This document shows positions 41,818-42,226 of a stretch of 42,226 nt of DNA, piece by piece. Position numbers and translations under genes: made by a program. Under the pieces are notes generated by a model, which was not told the DNA's origin, ran no database searches, and was given only the letters and a program-made list of their open reading frames with translations. The DNA comes from Paenibacillus phytorum (GTDB taxonomy: Bacteria > Bacillota > Bacilli > Paenibacillales > NBRC-103111). The stretch spans positions 1-42,226 of the forward strand of contig NZ_WHOA01000079.1 of the NCBI RefSeq assembly GCF_013141715.1. Reading direction: 5' to 3'. The stretch's first letter is position 1. Each line of letters starts with the position of its first letter.

Positions 41818-41845
41818 CCTTTATGCCCCTCTCCCAGTTACCCAG

Positions 41846-41851
41846 ACTATA
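41846..41851 (-). promoter_or_regulatory. candidate -10 box of the exporter operon
   Basis: TATAGT on the minus strand, 29 bp before the adaptor ATG. At the proper distance I see only GGATTG as -35, a weak box, as expected of an activator-dependent promoter. Confidence 0.5.
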
Positions 41852-41901
41852 CACCGCCCAGGCCATGACAATCCCTACTGGACTTAGTGTAAATGGGGTG
41901 G

Positions 41902-41960
41902 CTGAAACCTGTCTGAGCGTAGGCTGAATATAAGTTGAACACAGGCTGAGCGTTTGCTGA
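41902..41960 (-). promoter_or_regulatory. six direct TCAG repeats at 11-bp period upstream of the exporter operon
   Basis: On the plus strand YTGA starts at 41902, 41913, 41924, 41935, 41946 and 41957: exactly 11 bp each time. On the minus (coding) strand these read TCAGCC, TCAGAC, TCAGCC, TCAACT, TCAGCC and TCAGCA, followed by seven-base periods such as TGTGT and TACGC. The repeats lie about 63-121 bp before the presumed start of transcription. Tandem sites with an 11-bp step are typical of OmpR-family response regulators. Confidence 0.7.
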
Positions 41961-42042
41961 AAAAGATTAGGTCGCGCATGTGGTTACTCGGTGACTGACG
42001 GCTGGGCGGTATGAGCTCAAATTGTATCTAGCGGCCAACTTA

Positions 42043-42226
42043 TTCATCGTTTAAGGATGTTTTACATCGTTAAAGAAAGGTCCTTCCGCCTCTCACACAC
42101 TTTAGCGATGAAAATCATCATTATGGCGCAGAAGTCGGACTACTCGGCCAGCCTACCCATCATTTAAGCATGTTTTACATCGCTAACGAGTCAATCTCCC
42201 GCCTCTCGCACACTTTAGCGATGAAA
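42043..42226. repeat. 113-bp direct repeat with CATCG-TAAAG elements (continues past the edge)
   Basis: Two units. Each holds CATC-N7-ATG (42045 and 42158), CATCGYTAAMG (42065 and 42178) and, inverted, CTTTAGCGATG (42100 and 42213). All three recur after exactly 113 bp, equal to 51+62. Each unit has CCGCCTCTC just before the inverted element. No reading frame. It may be a fifth member of the spaced palindrome arrays seen elsewhere in the window, but its cores are less symmetric. Confidence 0.65.

Overview
The window looks like a chromosome segment of a Gram-positive, low-to-mid GC, spore-former-type bacterium, most likely Paenibacillus or a close relative. The evidence is the strong AGGAGG-type ribosome sites, GTG and TTG starts, a YesM/YesN-type two-component pair beside a ribose-type ABC transporter, a YtrA-type GntR operon, bacilliredoxin, a copper-amine-oxidase stalk domain, and lipoproteins with lipoboxes. 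No rRNA, tRNA, CRISPR array or intact insertion sequence was seen.

Layout. 1-9 kb holds mostly household genes: LysE exporter, Crp-like regulator, mutY, a lipoprotein cytochrome c, acpS, aldo-keto reductase, nadE, a bacilliredoxin and an Lgt-like membrane protein. At 9.1-10 kb lies a polysaccharide deacetylase lipoprotein. 10.3-18.4 kb is one minus-strand carbohydrate block (ATPase, permease, binding lipoprotein, response regulator, sensor kinase, and a second, membrane-anchored binding protein that probably feeds the kinase). 19-21.1 kb is an envelope-stress cluster with two PspA-type proteins and a PspC protein. 21.4-22.5 kb and 34.9-35.9 kb carry two paralogous secreted metallophosphoesterases.

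22.5-31 kb is an accessory surface/toxin island. It has three cyclic-di-GMP-I (GEMM) riboswitches, each with a conserved upstream palindrome. They precede an unknown 80-residue protein, a decayed Rhs locus (orphan signal peptide, Rhs core tip, GIY-YIG-like toxin domain, leucine-rich putative immunity protein, several broken remnants) and a secreted propeller/stalk/MORN protein. 31.3-34.3 kb has an ArsR-AHSA1 pair and a YtrA-type GntR/ABC operon. 36-41.8 kb is a MacAB-like exporter operon with an internally duplicated adaptor and a large secreted beta-domain protein; six direct repeats at an exact 11-bp period lie upstream of it.

The most unusual signal lies between genes. Four intergenic regions (10063-10252, 18597-18777, 34474-34653, 3779-3956) each hold four short, centred, mostly palindromic cores at centre-to-centre distances of about 51, 62 and 51 bp. 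Within one array the cores share a sequence, but different arrays use different core sequences. A fifth array at the right edge has a 113-bp period (51+62). I do not recognise this element family. Other decayed genes include an HD-GYP phosphodiesterase tail at 991-1104 and a transporter tail near 31.1 kb.
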